A stretch of DNA of 64,000 nt from Gemmatimonadota bacterium (GTDB taxonomy: Bacteria; Gemmatimonadota; Gemmatimonadetes; Longimicrobiales; Gaopeijiaceae), in contig JAWKQO010000003.1 in NCBI GenBank assembly GCA_041390105.1, positions 62,001 to 126,000 on the forward strand, written 5' to 3'. Below the pieces are notes generated by a model, which was not told where the DNA came from, did no database searches, and saw only the letters and a list, made by a program, of their open reading frames with translations. Numbering within the stretch: position 1 is the stretch's first letter; each line of letters begins with the position of its first letter. This document shows positions 8,833 to 17,410 of this stretch, in pieces. A program made the translations under genes and the position numbers.

Positions 8833-10352
8833 GGGCCCTGCGGCCGGGAACCTACCAGGTTGTGCCCGGCGAGTACTATGGCACGCCCAAGGAGGTCTGG
8901 GGCTTCCTCGCCCCGGCCCGGGCCGGCCGGCCGGAGTTGATCGCGTTCGAGTTCCTCACGGCGAACCGCGACCTGCTGGGGATCGAGACGCGACTGGGCG
9001 GGCTGCGCTTCACGCGTTCCATCGAGAGCCTGGGTGCGCGCCACGTCATCCTGCAGCAGCTCCACGAAGGACTCCGGGTACATCGTGCCTACGTCACCGT
9101 GCACATGGACCTGCGCGGTCGCGTCTACTTGGCAAAGAACCGAGCCGTGCCGGGCGTCCACCTCCCCCCGAGAACCGGATTCCGGCTGGGCGAGTCCGAG
9201 TGCGTGACCCGAGCGCGCCGGCGACTTCCTCGGCCGGGGCGCCGCGCGACCGTATTGGACACCGAGGCGATGTGGTATCCCTACCGCGACCGCCTCGAAC
9301 CTACCTGGAAAGTGCGGATCGCGCGCACGCGCCCCCGGGAAGAGTGGATCGTCTACGTCAACGCCCGCACGGGGGGCGTTCTGAGCAAGGTCGACAACCT
9401 GGCGGCGGTCCGGGGGCGGGCGCGGATCTTCGACCCCAGTCCGGTCACGACGCTCGGAGACCACCGCGATCTGGTGACGCCTTCCGGCCGGCCGCGCGCC
9501 GCGCCGGACGCCGCCTACCGTTCCGTGCGCCTGGCACGTCTGATCGGGAACGGACGCCTCGATGGGACGCTGGTCTCCACCCGAGCCACGGCGGGGCGCA
9601 CACGCATCCTGCGCCGCGACCACGACTTCCGCGCCCGTGCCGGCGAGCGGGGCTTCCTCGAGGCCATGGCGTACTACCACGTCGATGCGGCGCTCCGCTA
9701 CCTGCAGGAGCTCGGCTACACGGAGACCCGCGCGATCTTCGGCGAGCCGTTGGAAGTGGACGTGACCGGTACGCGACTCGACAATTCGTGGTACAGCCCC
9801 TGGGAACGCCGCCTGACGTTCGGCACCGGCTACATCGACGACGCCGAGGACGGCGAGACGATCGTGCACGAGCTCGGCCACGCGATCCAGGACGCCATCT
9901 GTCCCGACTTCGGGCAGTCCGCTGAAGCAGCCGCGATGGGCGAAGGCTTTGGCGATTATCTCGCGGCCAGCTTCTTCGCCGACCGAAAACCTCCTGCCTA
10001 CCGCGTCTGCGTCATGACCTGGGATGGACTGCTCCTGGGGCTGGACGAAGGGCTGGACCCACCCTGCTTGAGGCGGTTGGACTCTGGCCTCACCTATCGT
10101 TCCTTCGACGAAGACGGGGACGAGCACGAGAACGGCGTGATCTGGTCTGCCACGCTCTGGGAGATCCACGAGGGGCTGGGGCGCACGCTCGCGGACACCC
10201 TCATCCTCGAGAGCCACTTCCAGCAGGACGGGTTCACCTCGTTTGCACGGGGAGCACGCGCGATCCTCGATGCGGACCGCAACCTCTATCGCAACCGGCA
10301 CCGGACCCTGCTGCGAGGGATCTTCGAGCGGCGGCAGATCGGCCCGGTGTGA
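8829..10352 (+). CDS. Fungalysin/thermolysin-like zinc metallopeptidase (M36/M4 type)
   Basis: Predicted 507-residue metalloprotease. The zinc site HELGH lies at residues 347-351, with a downstream Glu near residue 372 in GEGFGDY, the gluzincin arrangement of M4/M36 enzymes. The N-terminal third resembles an FTP propeptide (EFLTANRDLLGI, then LQQLHEGLRVHRAYVTVHMD) followed by a PepSY-like stretch. ENGVIWSATLWEIHE matches the C-terminal region of fungalysins. Oddly, no signal peptide is visible at the coupled ATG, unlike normal secreted family members. It overlaps the upstream secreted protein by ATGA, so the two may act together, or the true N-terminus may differ. Confidence 0.82.
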   Translation: MRALRPGTYQVVPGEYYGTPKEVWGFLAPARAGRPELIAFEFLTANRDLLGIETRLGGLRFTRSIESLGARHVILQQLHEGLRVHRAYVTVHMDLRGRVYLAKNRAVPGVHLPPRTGFRLGESECVTRARRRLPRPGRRATVLDTEAMWYPYRDRLEPTWKVRIARTRPREEWIVYVNARTGGVLSKVDNLAAVRGRARIFDPSPVTTLGDHRDLVTPSGRPRAAPDAAYRSVRLARLIGNGRLDGTLVSTRATAGRTRILRRDHDFRARAGERGFLEAMAYYHVDAALRYLQELGYTETRAIFGEPLEVDVTGTRLDNSWYSPWERRLTFGTGYIDDAEDGETIVHELGHAIQDAICPDFGQSAEAAAMGEGFGDYLAASFFADRKPPAYRVCVMTWDGLLLGLDEGLDPPCLRRLDSGLTYRSFDEDGDEHENGVIWSATLWEIHEGLGRTLADTLILESHFQQDGFTSFARGARAILDADRNLYRNRHRTLLRGIFERRQIGPV

Positions 10353-10482
10353 GGGCCGGGCGAGGAGACGGAGCGGCCGTGATTCCACCCCGCCCCGGCG
10401 GCGTCGGTCCGCCCGGGCCCGGTAGCGTCTCGGGCGCCGCCCCCCCTATCCTCGGGGAGCGCCCCGCTACCCGGAGACCGTC

Positions 10483-11394
10483 ATGTTCCGCGCACTCCAG
10501 TCCCGAAGCGTTCTTCCGTACGCCCTGCTGCTGGCTGCTGCGACAGCGGCCGCGCCCGCCCTCGCCCAGAGCGCCCCACTCAAAGTCTTCATCTCGGTGG
10601 ACATGGAAGGCATCGGTGGCATCGGCACAGGTGCCATGACCAACTCCAACGGGGGCAAGGACTACGCGACCGGCCGCTCCCTCATGACCGCCGAGGTCAA
10701 CACGGTGGTCGAGGCCATCTTCTCGCAGGGCGAGGCCCAGATCCTCGTCAACGACTCGCACGGGGACATGCAGAATCTCCTGCACACCGAGCTCGATCCC
10801 CGGGTCGAGTACATCCAGGGCAGCATCAAGCCGCTCGGCATGGTGCAGGGGCTCGACGAGAGCTTCGACGCCGTGATCTTCCTGGGGTATCACGCCCGAG
10901 CCGGCACCACCGACGGCTTCCTGGCCCACACAGGGACGGGGTCGGTGGAGGCGCTCTGGATCAACGGCACCGAAGTGGGAGAAGGCGGCCTCAACGCGTA
11001 CGCGGCCGGAGCCCTTGGGGTGCCGGTGCTCGTGGCGGCCGGCGACTCGGCGTTCGTAGCAGAGATCACGGCGCTGGTGCCTGGCGTGCACGCGGTCCGC
11101 ACCAAGACGGCCATCGGCGCTTCGGTGGCCCGGCTTGTCCACCCGGACGTGGTTCGCCAACAACTGAGGGAAGCCACGCGGGCGGGGCTCGCCTCGCTCG
11201 GCAGCGCCCGGACGGTGGTTCCGCGTACGCCGGTGACGGCGCGCATCCGCTTCGACTCCACCCAGCAGGCGGACATTCTGATGGCTGTGCCGGGCATGCG
11301 CCGCGTAGACGGATACACGGTGGAGGCGGAAGCCCCTACTATGGAGCGGGCCTACGCCCTCATCCGCCTCATGTACCGGTTCGTACGAGGATAG
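10483..11394 (+). CDS. M55 family D-aminopeptidase (DppA-like), secreted
   Basis: Predicted 303-residue zinc peptidase of the DppA family, which removes N-terminal D-amino acids from short peptides such as peptidoglycan-derived ones. A signal peptide ends near ALAQ. The metal ligands expected for DppA are visible in SVDMEGIGG (Asp and Glu), NDSHGDM (His), GYHARAG (His) and NGTEVGEGGLNA (Glu). Unlike classic cytoplasmic DppA it carries a signal peptide, so it should act in the periplasm. It lies 41 bp before a tryptophanase on the same strand, so the two may be co-transcribed in amino-acid scavenging (inference). Confidence 0.9.
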   Translation: MFRALQSRSVLPYALLLAAATAAAPALAQSAPLKVFISVDMEGIGGIGTGAMTNSNGGKDYATGRSLMTAEVNTVVEAIFSQGEAQILVNDSHGDMQNLLHTELDPRVEYIQGSIKPLGMVQGLDESFDAVIFLGYHARAGTTDGFLAHTGTGSVEALWINGTEVGEGGLNAYAAGALGVPVLVAAGDSAFVAEITALVPGVHAVRTKTAIGASVARLVHPDVVRQQLREATRAGLASLGSARTVVPRTPVTARIRFDSTQQADILMAVPGMRRVDGYTVEAEAPTMERAYALIRLMYRFVRG

Positions 11395-11435
11395 CGGTAG
11401 GCTGCGGTCCCCACAGGACACCTGAATCCACGGCC

Positions 11436-12827
11436 ATGAAGACGATCATCGAGCCATTCCGCATCAAGTCGGTCGAACCCATTCGCATGACCACGCGCGA
11501 GGAGCGGCTCGCCGATCTGGAGGCAGCCGGGCACAACGTCTTCATGCTCCACTCTCGGGACGTGCTCATCGACCTTCTGACCGACAGCGGCACCTCGGCG
11601 ATGAGTGCCGAGCAGTGGGGGGCGATGATGCGGGGCGATGAGGCCTATGCCGGGAGCCCGTCCTATTTCCGCTTCCGCGACCGCGTGCGCGATATCTTCG
11701 GCTTCGAGCAGGTGATTCCCACACACCAGGGGCGGGCCGCCGAGCGCATCTTGTTCTCCACCGTCTGTCGCCCTGGGCACGTGGTGCCCAATAACACCCA
11801 CTTCGACACCACGCGGGCCAATATCGAGGCCACGGGCGCCCGAGCGGTGGATCTTCCGACCCCCGAAGGACTGGTTCCCGCAGAGCCGCACCCGTTCAAG
11901 GGTAACCTGGACGTCGCGCGCCTGGAGGCGCTGATCGACGAAGTAGGCTCGGAGCGCATCCCGCTGTGCATGCTCACCGTCACCAACAACACAGGCGGGG
12001 GCCAACCCGTCTCCATGGCCAACATCCGCCAGGTGTCCCAGATCTGCCGGCGCCACGGCATTCCCCTCTACCTCGATGCCTGCCGCTTCGCGGAGAACGC
12101 CTACCTGATCAAGCTCCGCGAAGACGGCTACCAGAACAGCGCCGTCATCGACATCGCGCGCGAGATGTTCTCGTACGCGGACGGGTGCACGATGTCCGCG
12201 AAGAAGGACGGATTGGCCAACATCGGCGGCTTCCTGGCCACCAACGACGCGCGCCTGGCCGAACGGGAGCGGGATCTTCTGATCCTCACCGAGGGCTTCC
12301 CCACCTACGGGGGCCTGGCCGGACGCGACCTGGAAGCCATCGCCGTGGGGTTGGAAGAGGTGCTGCACGAAGACTACCTCGCCTACCGACTGGCGTCGGT
12401 GCGCTACCTGGGCGAACACCTGTCCGAGTTGGGCGTCCCGATCATGCAGCCCCCCGGAGGCCACGCCGTCTACGTGGACGCCGCCGCGTTCCTTCCGCAC
12501 GTGCCGCCGCTGCAATTGCCGGGACAATCGTTCGTGGCGGAGCTCTTCATCGAAGGGGGCATCCGCGCCGTGGAGGTGGGCACCGTGATGTTCGGCCACC
12601 GCGACCCTGCTACCGGGGAGGAGCACCCGGCCGCCATGGAGCTGGTGCGATTGGCCCTACCGCGGCGCGTCTACACACAGAGTCACGTCGACTACATCGT
12701 CGAGGTCATCGCGGAAGTGTGGAAGCGGCGCGGCTCCATCGGCGGCTTTCGCTTCGTGCACCAGGCCGCGGCGCTTCGGCACTTCACGGCTCGCTTCGAG
12801 CCGCTGTACGCGTTGCGCCGGGCCTAG
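11436..12827 (+). CDS. tnaA: Tryptophanase
   Basis: Predicted 463-residue PLP-dependent beta-eliminating lyase that splits L-tryptophan to indole, pyruvate and ammonia. IDLLTDSGTSAMS, MMRGDEAYAGS, IPTHQGRAAE and the PLP-lysine motif MSAKKD (Lys257) are clear. The sequence resembles tyrosine phenol-lyase in overall alignment, but the specificity positions favour tryptophanase: Asp124 in HFDTTR where TPL has Thr, Val381 in AVEVG where TPL has Arg, and His449 in LRHFTAR where TPL has Phe. No TnaC-like leader or second transporter gene is seen next to it. It follows the secreted M55 peptidase by 41 bp. Confidence 0.93.
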   Translation: MKTIIEPFRIKSVEPIRMTTREERLADLEAAGHNVFMLHSRDVLIDLLTDSGTSAMSAEQWGAMMRGDEAYAGSPSYFRFRDRVRDIFGFEQVIPTHQGRAAERILFSTVCRPGHVVPNNTHFDTTRANIEATGARAVDLPTPEGLVPAEPHPFKGNLDVARLEALIDEVGSERIPLCMLTVTNNTGGGQPVSMANIRQVSQICRRHGIPLYLDACRFAENAYLIKLREDGYQNSAVIDIAREMFSYADGCTMSAKKDGLANIGGFLATNDARLAERERDLLILTEGFPTYGGLAGRDLEAIAVGLEEVLHEDYLAYRLASVRYLGEHLSELGVPIMQPPGGHAVYVDAAAFLPHVPPLQLPGQSFVAELFIEGGIRAVEVGTVMFGHRDPATGEEHPAAMELVRLALPRRVYTQSHVDYIVEVIAEVWKRRGSIGGFRFVHQAAALRHFTARFEPLYALRRA

Positions 12828-12843
12828 GGTCCGGTACCGGCCA

Positions 12844-13713
12844 TTAGCCGCGCGCTGCCAGGAAGGAGAGGACCGCCTCGTTGTAGTCAGCGGCCTTGTC
12901 CTCGTGCACGAGATGGTTCGCACCCGTGAAGGTTTGCCGAGTCACGTCAGGCAGGAGTCCCTGCAGGCGATCCAGGATCCGGCTCAGCAGGGGGATGCTG
13001 TCGCTGCCGCCCATGAGTAGCGTCGGAACCGCGAGCGTCTGGAGCTGCTCCGGGGGGATGGGCAGGAAGCCGGGTCCCAACAGCTCCGCCACTGTCGTGT
13101 CGCGGTTGTCGGACACCTGCTGCTTTTGAGCCGCCGACAGACGCTCGTATCCTCCGGCCCCGAACACGGTGTCCCCGAAGGTCCGGATCCCTCGATCGAT
13201 CTCACCCCGCTCGAGAGCGCGCACCGCGGGTGCCAACCCGCCCGCTCCGAACCGCGCCAGGGCCACGCCCGTGCGGGGACGCGTGACCAGCAGCCGCAGC
13301 ACTTCGAGCGGCTTCGGCGGATCGCTCACGAACAGAGTGAAGGCCGGAGGCTCCTCCAGGACCAGCGTGCGCACGCGGTCGGGGCGGCGTAGGGCCGCGA
13401 GCAGGCAGAGCACAGCGCCATAGGAGTGGCCGACCAGATGGGCCGGACCGTCCACCTGCGTCGCCAGCACCGCCTCCAGGTCTGCGACCTGCTCTGCCAT
13501 CGAATAGACGGACCCTGCGGGGACGGATGGGTTGGGCCAGTGGTAGCGTCGCGAGTAGGTGATGACGCGGAAGCGCTCGGCGAAGGGCTGCCGCTGAGAC
13601 CGCCAGGTGCGTGCATCGCTGGCGGACCCATGGACCAGCACGAGCGGGTCGCCCTCCCCTCGAATCTCGACGGCGAAGGGCAGGTGCTCGTCGTTGCCCG
13701 CATGCGGTCCCAT
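12844..13713 (-). CDS. Alpha/beta hydrolase
   Basis: Predicted 289-residue alpha/beta-hydrolase-fold enzyme. The oxyanion-hole region is VLVHGSASDARTW, the nucleophile elbow is VGHSYGA with catalytic Ser, an acid is likely in LMGGSDSIPLL, and the catalytic His is in TGANHLVHED near the end. The start ATG is preceded by GGAGGG. There is no signal peptide, so it is likely cytoplasmic. The substrate cannot be named; the family includes esterases, haloalkane-type hydrolases and C-C hydrolases. It converges with the tryptophanase gene, the ends being 16 bp apart. Confidence 0.88.
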   Translation of the reverse strand: MGPHAGNDEHLPFAVEIRGEGDPLVLVHGSASDARTWRSQRQPFAERFRVITYSRRYHWPNPSVPAGSVYSMAEQVADLEAVLATQVDGPAHLVGHSYGAVLCLLAALRRPDRVRTLVLEEPPAFTLFVSDPPKPLEVLRLLVTRPRTGVALARFGAGGLAPAVRALERGEIDRGIRTFGDTVFGAGGYERLSAAQKQQVSDNRDTTVAELLGPGFLPIPPEQLQTLAVPTLLMGGSDSIPLLSRILDRLQGLLPDVTRQTFTGANHLVHEDKAADYNEAVLSFLAARG

Positions 13714-13845
13714 CGACCCTCCGAGTGTGGTGGCGGCCCCCAGTAGTAAGCGCCACCGGGAAGCGGCCGGCTCACCCCTGGCTCGACGGCACGTCCCGCA
13801 GCCCCGGGAATACAGTCCTTCCCAGCGTACCGCCCGGGCGACCGC

Positions 13846-15261
13846 TCAACGCACCAGCGCCTCCAGCTCGGTTCGCGTGAGCAACTGCCCCTTGGTCACC
13901 ACCGCCTCCACCCGCCGGGTGTTGGTGATGTCCTCGAGCGGGTTGGCCGAAAGCAGCACCAGATCGGCCAGGCGCCCCTGCTCCACCGTCCCCATCTCGT
14001 CCTGGAGGCCGAAGAACTCGGCGGGTCGTACGGTGGCGGCACGCAGCGCCTCGATCGGTGGCAGTCCCGCTCGCACCAACATGTCCAGCTCGTTGTGCAG
14101 GCTGTAGCCGGGCACGGAGAACCCGATCGGCGTGTCGGTGCCCGCGCCGATCGGTACGCCTCGTTCGAACATCGCTCGGACCAGGTGGAGGCTGAACTCG
14201 CCGTAGGTGGTCTCGCGCGCGGGTCCGGCGGCCCGTTGCCGTTCCCCGGCCGCACCCCAGTCCTCCGCTACGTCGGACGGCGCCCGCCCGAGCGCGTCGG
14301 CCCAGTCCGCACGCTCGTATGGAGGAACCAGCCCCATGGCGTTGAGGCGCAGGGTCGGTACCTGGATGGTGGCCTTCATCGCATCCATGACGTCCAGACA
14401 CCGCTCTTCGTCGTACGCTGCCACGGAGGGCAGACGCTGCTCCTCGTGCAATCGGGCACGGAGGTCCGCGCCCGGCCCATCCTGGTGCGCCGAGAGGAGA
14501 CGACGCCGCTCGGACAGGAGCGAGTCTGCGGGAGCGGCGCAGTCCATCTCGATGTTGCGAAGATGTTCGAGCGAGTTGACGCGAGGTCCTACGTCCCGGG
14601 CCAGCAGAGACAGCGGCACGTGGCCGTCTCGGGGTAGTCCCCGCGCCTCTGCCTCCTGCACCAGTGCATCGAACACTGCGGGCGTGACCATCTCGTAGAT
14701 CTTGACGAAGTCGACTCCCGCCTCGGCAAGGCGCGCCACATTGGCGCGGGCCGTCTCCACATCCGGATTGGCGATGCCCAACGGAGGCCGGTTGACACCG
14801 TCGTACACGACGTGCTCTCCGTCCAGGAGCGGCCCTGCGAAGAAGACGCGCGGAGCGGTCGCACCCTCGGCCCGCAGCCGTTCAACCACAGGTAGCACCC
14901 GTTCGAGGATGCCACCGGTGTCGCGGATGCTGGTGATGCCGTAGCTGAGGAACAGACCGGGCATCGCTTCCGTGAAGCGATCGTCGTAGGTGAGGTGCAC
15001 ATGGAAGTCCCACAGGCCCGGGATGAGGTAGCGACCGGTGCCGTCGACCACCTCGGTGGCGCCGGTGGCCGCTCCGGCCTCCGTGACCTGAAGGATCCGC
15101 CCATCGTCGACCACCACCGTGCGTCCCTCGCGCACGCCACCGACCGCATCGATGACCGTGACGTTCTCGATGGCCAGATCGGGAGCTGGCGCCTCCGAAG
15201 CGCAGGAAGCGAGCGGGCAGACCAGCACAACCAGGGCCGTGGCGGAGAAGCGCAGACGCAT
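13846..15261 (-). CDS. Amidohydrolase family lipoprotein
   Basis: Predicted 471-residue metal-dependent hydrolase of the amidohydrolase superfamily (imidazolonepropionase-like group). The metal-binding pattern is visible: GLWDFHVHL (HxH), VDFVKIYEM (bridging Lys), GHVPLSLL and NSLEHLRN (His residues), and GAGTDTPIGF (catalytic Asp). The start was set at the ATG just before MRLRFSATALVVLV, because this gives a lipoprotein signal with lipobox LASC; the frame upstream is low-complexity and unsupported. It is probably anchored in a membrane facing the periplasm and hydrolyses a cyclic amide, peptide or similar substrate. The precise reaction is unknown. Confidence 0.87.
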   Translation of the reverse strand: MRLRFSATALVVLVCPLASCASEAPAPDLAIENVTVIDAVGGVREGRTVVVDDGRILQVTEAGAATGATEVVDGTGRYLIPGLWDFHVHLTYDDRFTEAMPGLFLSYGITSIRDTGGILERVLPVVERLRAEGATAPRVFFAGPLLDGEHVVYDGVNRPPLGIANPDVETARANVARLAEAGVDFVKIYEMVTPAVFDALVQEAEARGLPRDGHVPLSLLARDVGPRVNSLEHLRNIEMDCAAPADSLLSERRRLLSAHQDGPGADLRARLHEEQRLPSVAAYDEERCLDVMDAMKATIQVPTLRLNAMGLVPPYERADWADALGRAPSDVAEDWGAAGERQRAAGPARETTYGEFSLHLVRAMFERGVPIGAGTDTPIGFSVPGYSLHNELDMLVRAGLPPIEALRAATVRPAEFFGLQDEMGTVEQGRLADLVLLSANPLEDITNTRRVEAVVTKGQLLTRTELEALVR

Positions 15262-15370
15262 GACGGATCCGGGACAGAGGAGCGCGGTTCGAGGCGCTAC
15301 GATGCCGGTCCGGACGTGGCGGCGCAAACCGTGGAGAGCGCGCTGGCACCGCCCCTTCTTGAGCGACCGC

Positions 15371-16750
15371 CTACCGCGCCCTGCGCCTCGGACGCCGCCG
15401 CCGCGGGCGGGTGCCGTTGTCGGAACCGGGAACGGCCGCCGCCCCCGAGCCCCGCTGCGCTGCACGCGTGGAGCGAGCCGGCTTCTCCGTCGCGCGCACC
15501 TTGTTCGTGGAACGAGCCCGCTTCTTCGCCGCGCGCGCCTTGTCCTCGGCCTTCCTCGCACGGATCACGGCCACGCGTTCCCCCAAAGGGATCTCGAGTG
15601 GGGCATCGGCCTTGGCATCGTAGCGGAATCCCTCCAACTGCAGTCGCGGTAGCGCCTTCCCCACCGCCTTCTCGATGCGACGCAGATCGGACTCTTCCTC
15701 GGGCGCGACCAGCGTAAAGGCCTCGCCGGTCAACTCGGCGCGTGCCGTGCGGCCGACCCGATGGATGTAGTCCTCAGGGACCGTGGGCACGTCGAAGTTC
15801 ACCACGTGCCCCAGTGCCTCGACGTCGATGCCGCGGGCAGCGATGTCGGTCGCGACCAGGACCTGGAACTCCCGGGCCTTGAACCCCGCGAGCGCACGTG
15901 TGCGCTGCGCCTGGGAGCGGTTGCCGTGGATGCGCTCCGCGGTGATGCCATTGCGGTTCAGCAGCCGGGCCACACGGTCCGCGCGGTGCTTGGTGCGGGT
16001 GAAGACGAGGGCGTCGTCCATTCTGCCCTGCTTGAGGAGCTCGGTCAGAAGCTCGCTCTTCAGGTCGGCGGCAACGGGGTAGGCGGCCTGTGTGACGCCG
16101 GCAGCAGGTGCAGCCTTCCGCTGCAGCGCGATCCGAACCGGACTCCGCAGGATCGTGCGCGTGAGCGCCTCGATCGGAGGCGGCATGGTCGCGCTGAAGA
16201 ACAACGTCTGCCGCGGCGTGGGGATGTGAGCGAGCACTCGACGGATGTCGGGCAAGAACCCCATGTCCAACATGCGGTCGGCTTCGTCGAGCACCAGCAG
16301 CTCGAGGCCGGTCAGTGCGGCGTAGTCGTGCTGGAAGTGGTCGAGGAGACGGCCAGGCGTCGCGATGAGGACGTCGGAGCCCTTGCGGAAGGCCGTCGCC
16401 TGGCGGCCCATGCCGACGCCGCCGTGGATGGCGTCTGCACGAATGCCGGTATGGCGGGCCAGACCCCGCAGGTCGTCGAGGATCTGAAGCGCCAGCTCCC
16501 GCGTGGGCGCCAGCACCAGCGCGCGCGTCGTACCGCGCGGCCTCTCCACCAGGTGATGGAGCACGGGAAGGAGAAAGGCGGCGGTCTTCCCGCTGCCCGT
16601 GGCCGCGCAGGCCAGGAGGTCACGTCCCTCCAGGGCCGGGGGCAGGGCCGCGGACTGGATGGGAGTCGGGCGTACGAAGCCCAGGTCACCGACACCTCTC
16701 AGAAGGGTCGGGTGCAGCTCGAATGTCTTGAACAACAAGGTGTTTTCCAC
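15371..16750 (-). CDS. rhlE: DEAD-box RNA helicase, RhlE type
   Basis: Predicted 459-residue ATP-dependent RNA helicase. All canonical motifs are present: a Q-motif region (FVRPTPIQSAAL), motif I (ATGSGKT), Ia (PTRELALQ), motif II (DEADRMLDMGF), motif III (SATM), ARGID in motif V and HRVGRTAR in motif VI. The last approximately 80 residues are a Lys/Arg/Ala-rich basic tail (about residue 385 onward) that probably binds RNA nonspecifically. The start is a GTG with no obvious ribosome-binding site. It is likely involved in ribosome assembly or RNA turnover, often under cold conditions in this family. The amidohydrolase lies 109 bp downstream on the same strand. Confidence 0.93.
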   Translation of the reverse strand: MENTLLFKTFELHPTLLRGVGDLGFVRPTPIQSAALPPALEGRDLLACAATGSGKTAAFLLPVLHHLVERPRGTTRALVLAPTRELALQILDDLRGLARHTGIRADAIHGGVGMGRQATAFRKGSDVLIATPGRLLDHFQHDYAALTGLELLVLDEADRMLDMGFLPDIRRVLAHIPTPRQTLFFSATMPPPIEALTRTILRSPVRIALQRKAAPAAGVTQAAYPVAADLKSELLTELLKQGRMDDALVFTRTKHRADRVARLLNRNGITAERIHGNRSQAQRTRALAGFKAREFQVLVATDIAARGIDVEALGHVVNFDVPTVPEDYIHRVGRTARAELTGEAFTLVAPEEESDLRRIEKAVGKALPRLQLEGFRYDAKADAPLEIPLGERVAVIRARKAEDKARAAKKRARSTNKVRATEKPARSTRAAQRGSGAAAVPGSDNGTRPRRRRPRRRAR

Positions 16751-16927
16751 TGAAGGTGCGCACCGCGCACGGGCCGGTCACTCCGGCCGGAAGGGCGGTC
16801 GCTGAGGTGTTGAGCAGGTGCAGTGCCCTCGGAACCGAGGGCTCGAGGCAGGATCCCGCAGAACCAAAGCATAGCAGGAACCGGGCCGTCGCGTCAGGCC
16901 TGAGGTCTCGGCCGGGCCTGGGATGCC

Positions 16928-17350
16928 CTAGGGGCCGACCGGCTCCGGAGGGCGCACACCCGAGCGAGGGGGTCGAGCGGGCGGGAATGCGCGGGTTGCG
17001 TGGTCCTGCCGCGCCACCAGCATGCTCAAGGTCTCCAGACGGTCAGCCGCCGCCTTGACGATGCCCATCCAGCGACGCCGGCGCAGGAGGAATCGGGACA
17101 CCTGGACGCGGAGGACGGTGCTTCCTTCGATCGAGGACATCGCGAAGCGCAGGCCTTCCCGATCCCGCCACGCGATCTCGTGCTCCTCCAGCTGGACTTG
17201 CACCGACCCCTCCCGGTACGGCTGGAAAAGACGAACGATGCGCATGAGCTGATCGGAGGTCAGCTCCACCGGGATGTCTCGCACCGTAGCGAGGCGGGTG
17301 ATCACCACGCCCCACTTCTGGACAGGAGGTCTGGGTTGCAGGTCGCTCAT
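16928..17350 (-). CDS. Hypothetical protein
   Basis: Predicted 140-residue soluble protein with no recognised domain. The body is a mixed alpha/beta-looking segment (WGVVITRLATVRDIPVELTS, then VQVQLEEHEIAWRDREGLRF), followed by a highly Arg-rich segment (FLLRRRRWMGI) and a Pro-rich tail. ATG at the MSDLQPRPP position was preferred over an upstream ATG because the extra N-terminal residues look like noise. It sits between rhlE and the kinase gene, on the same strand as both. Function unknown. Confidence 0.5.
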   Translation of the reverse strand: MSDLQPRPPVQKWGVVITRLATVRDIPVELTSDQLMRIVRLFQPYREGSVQVQLEEHEIAWRDREGLRFAMSSIEGSTVLRVQVSRFLLRRRRWMGIVKAAADRLETLSMLVARQDHATRAFPPARPPRSGVRPPEPVGP

Positions 17351-17410
17351 GGCAGCAACGCTCGTCATCGGCCGCGTGGGACGTGAGCATCGCACGGACC
17401 GGCGCCGTGG

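Noticed and set aside
11436..12827. Tyrosine phenol-lyase
   Set aside because: Overall similar, but residues at specificity positions are Asp124, Val381 and His449, as in tryptophanases.
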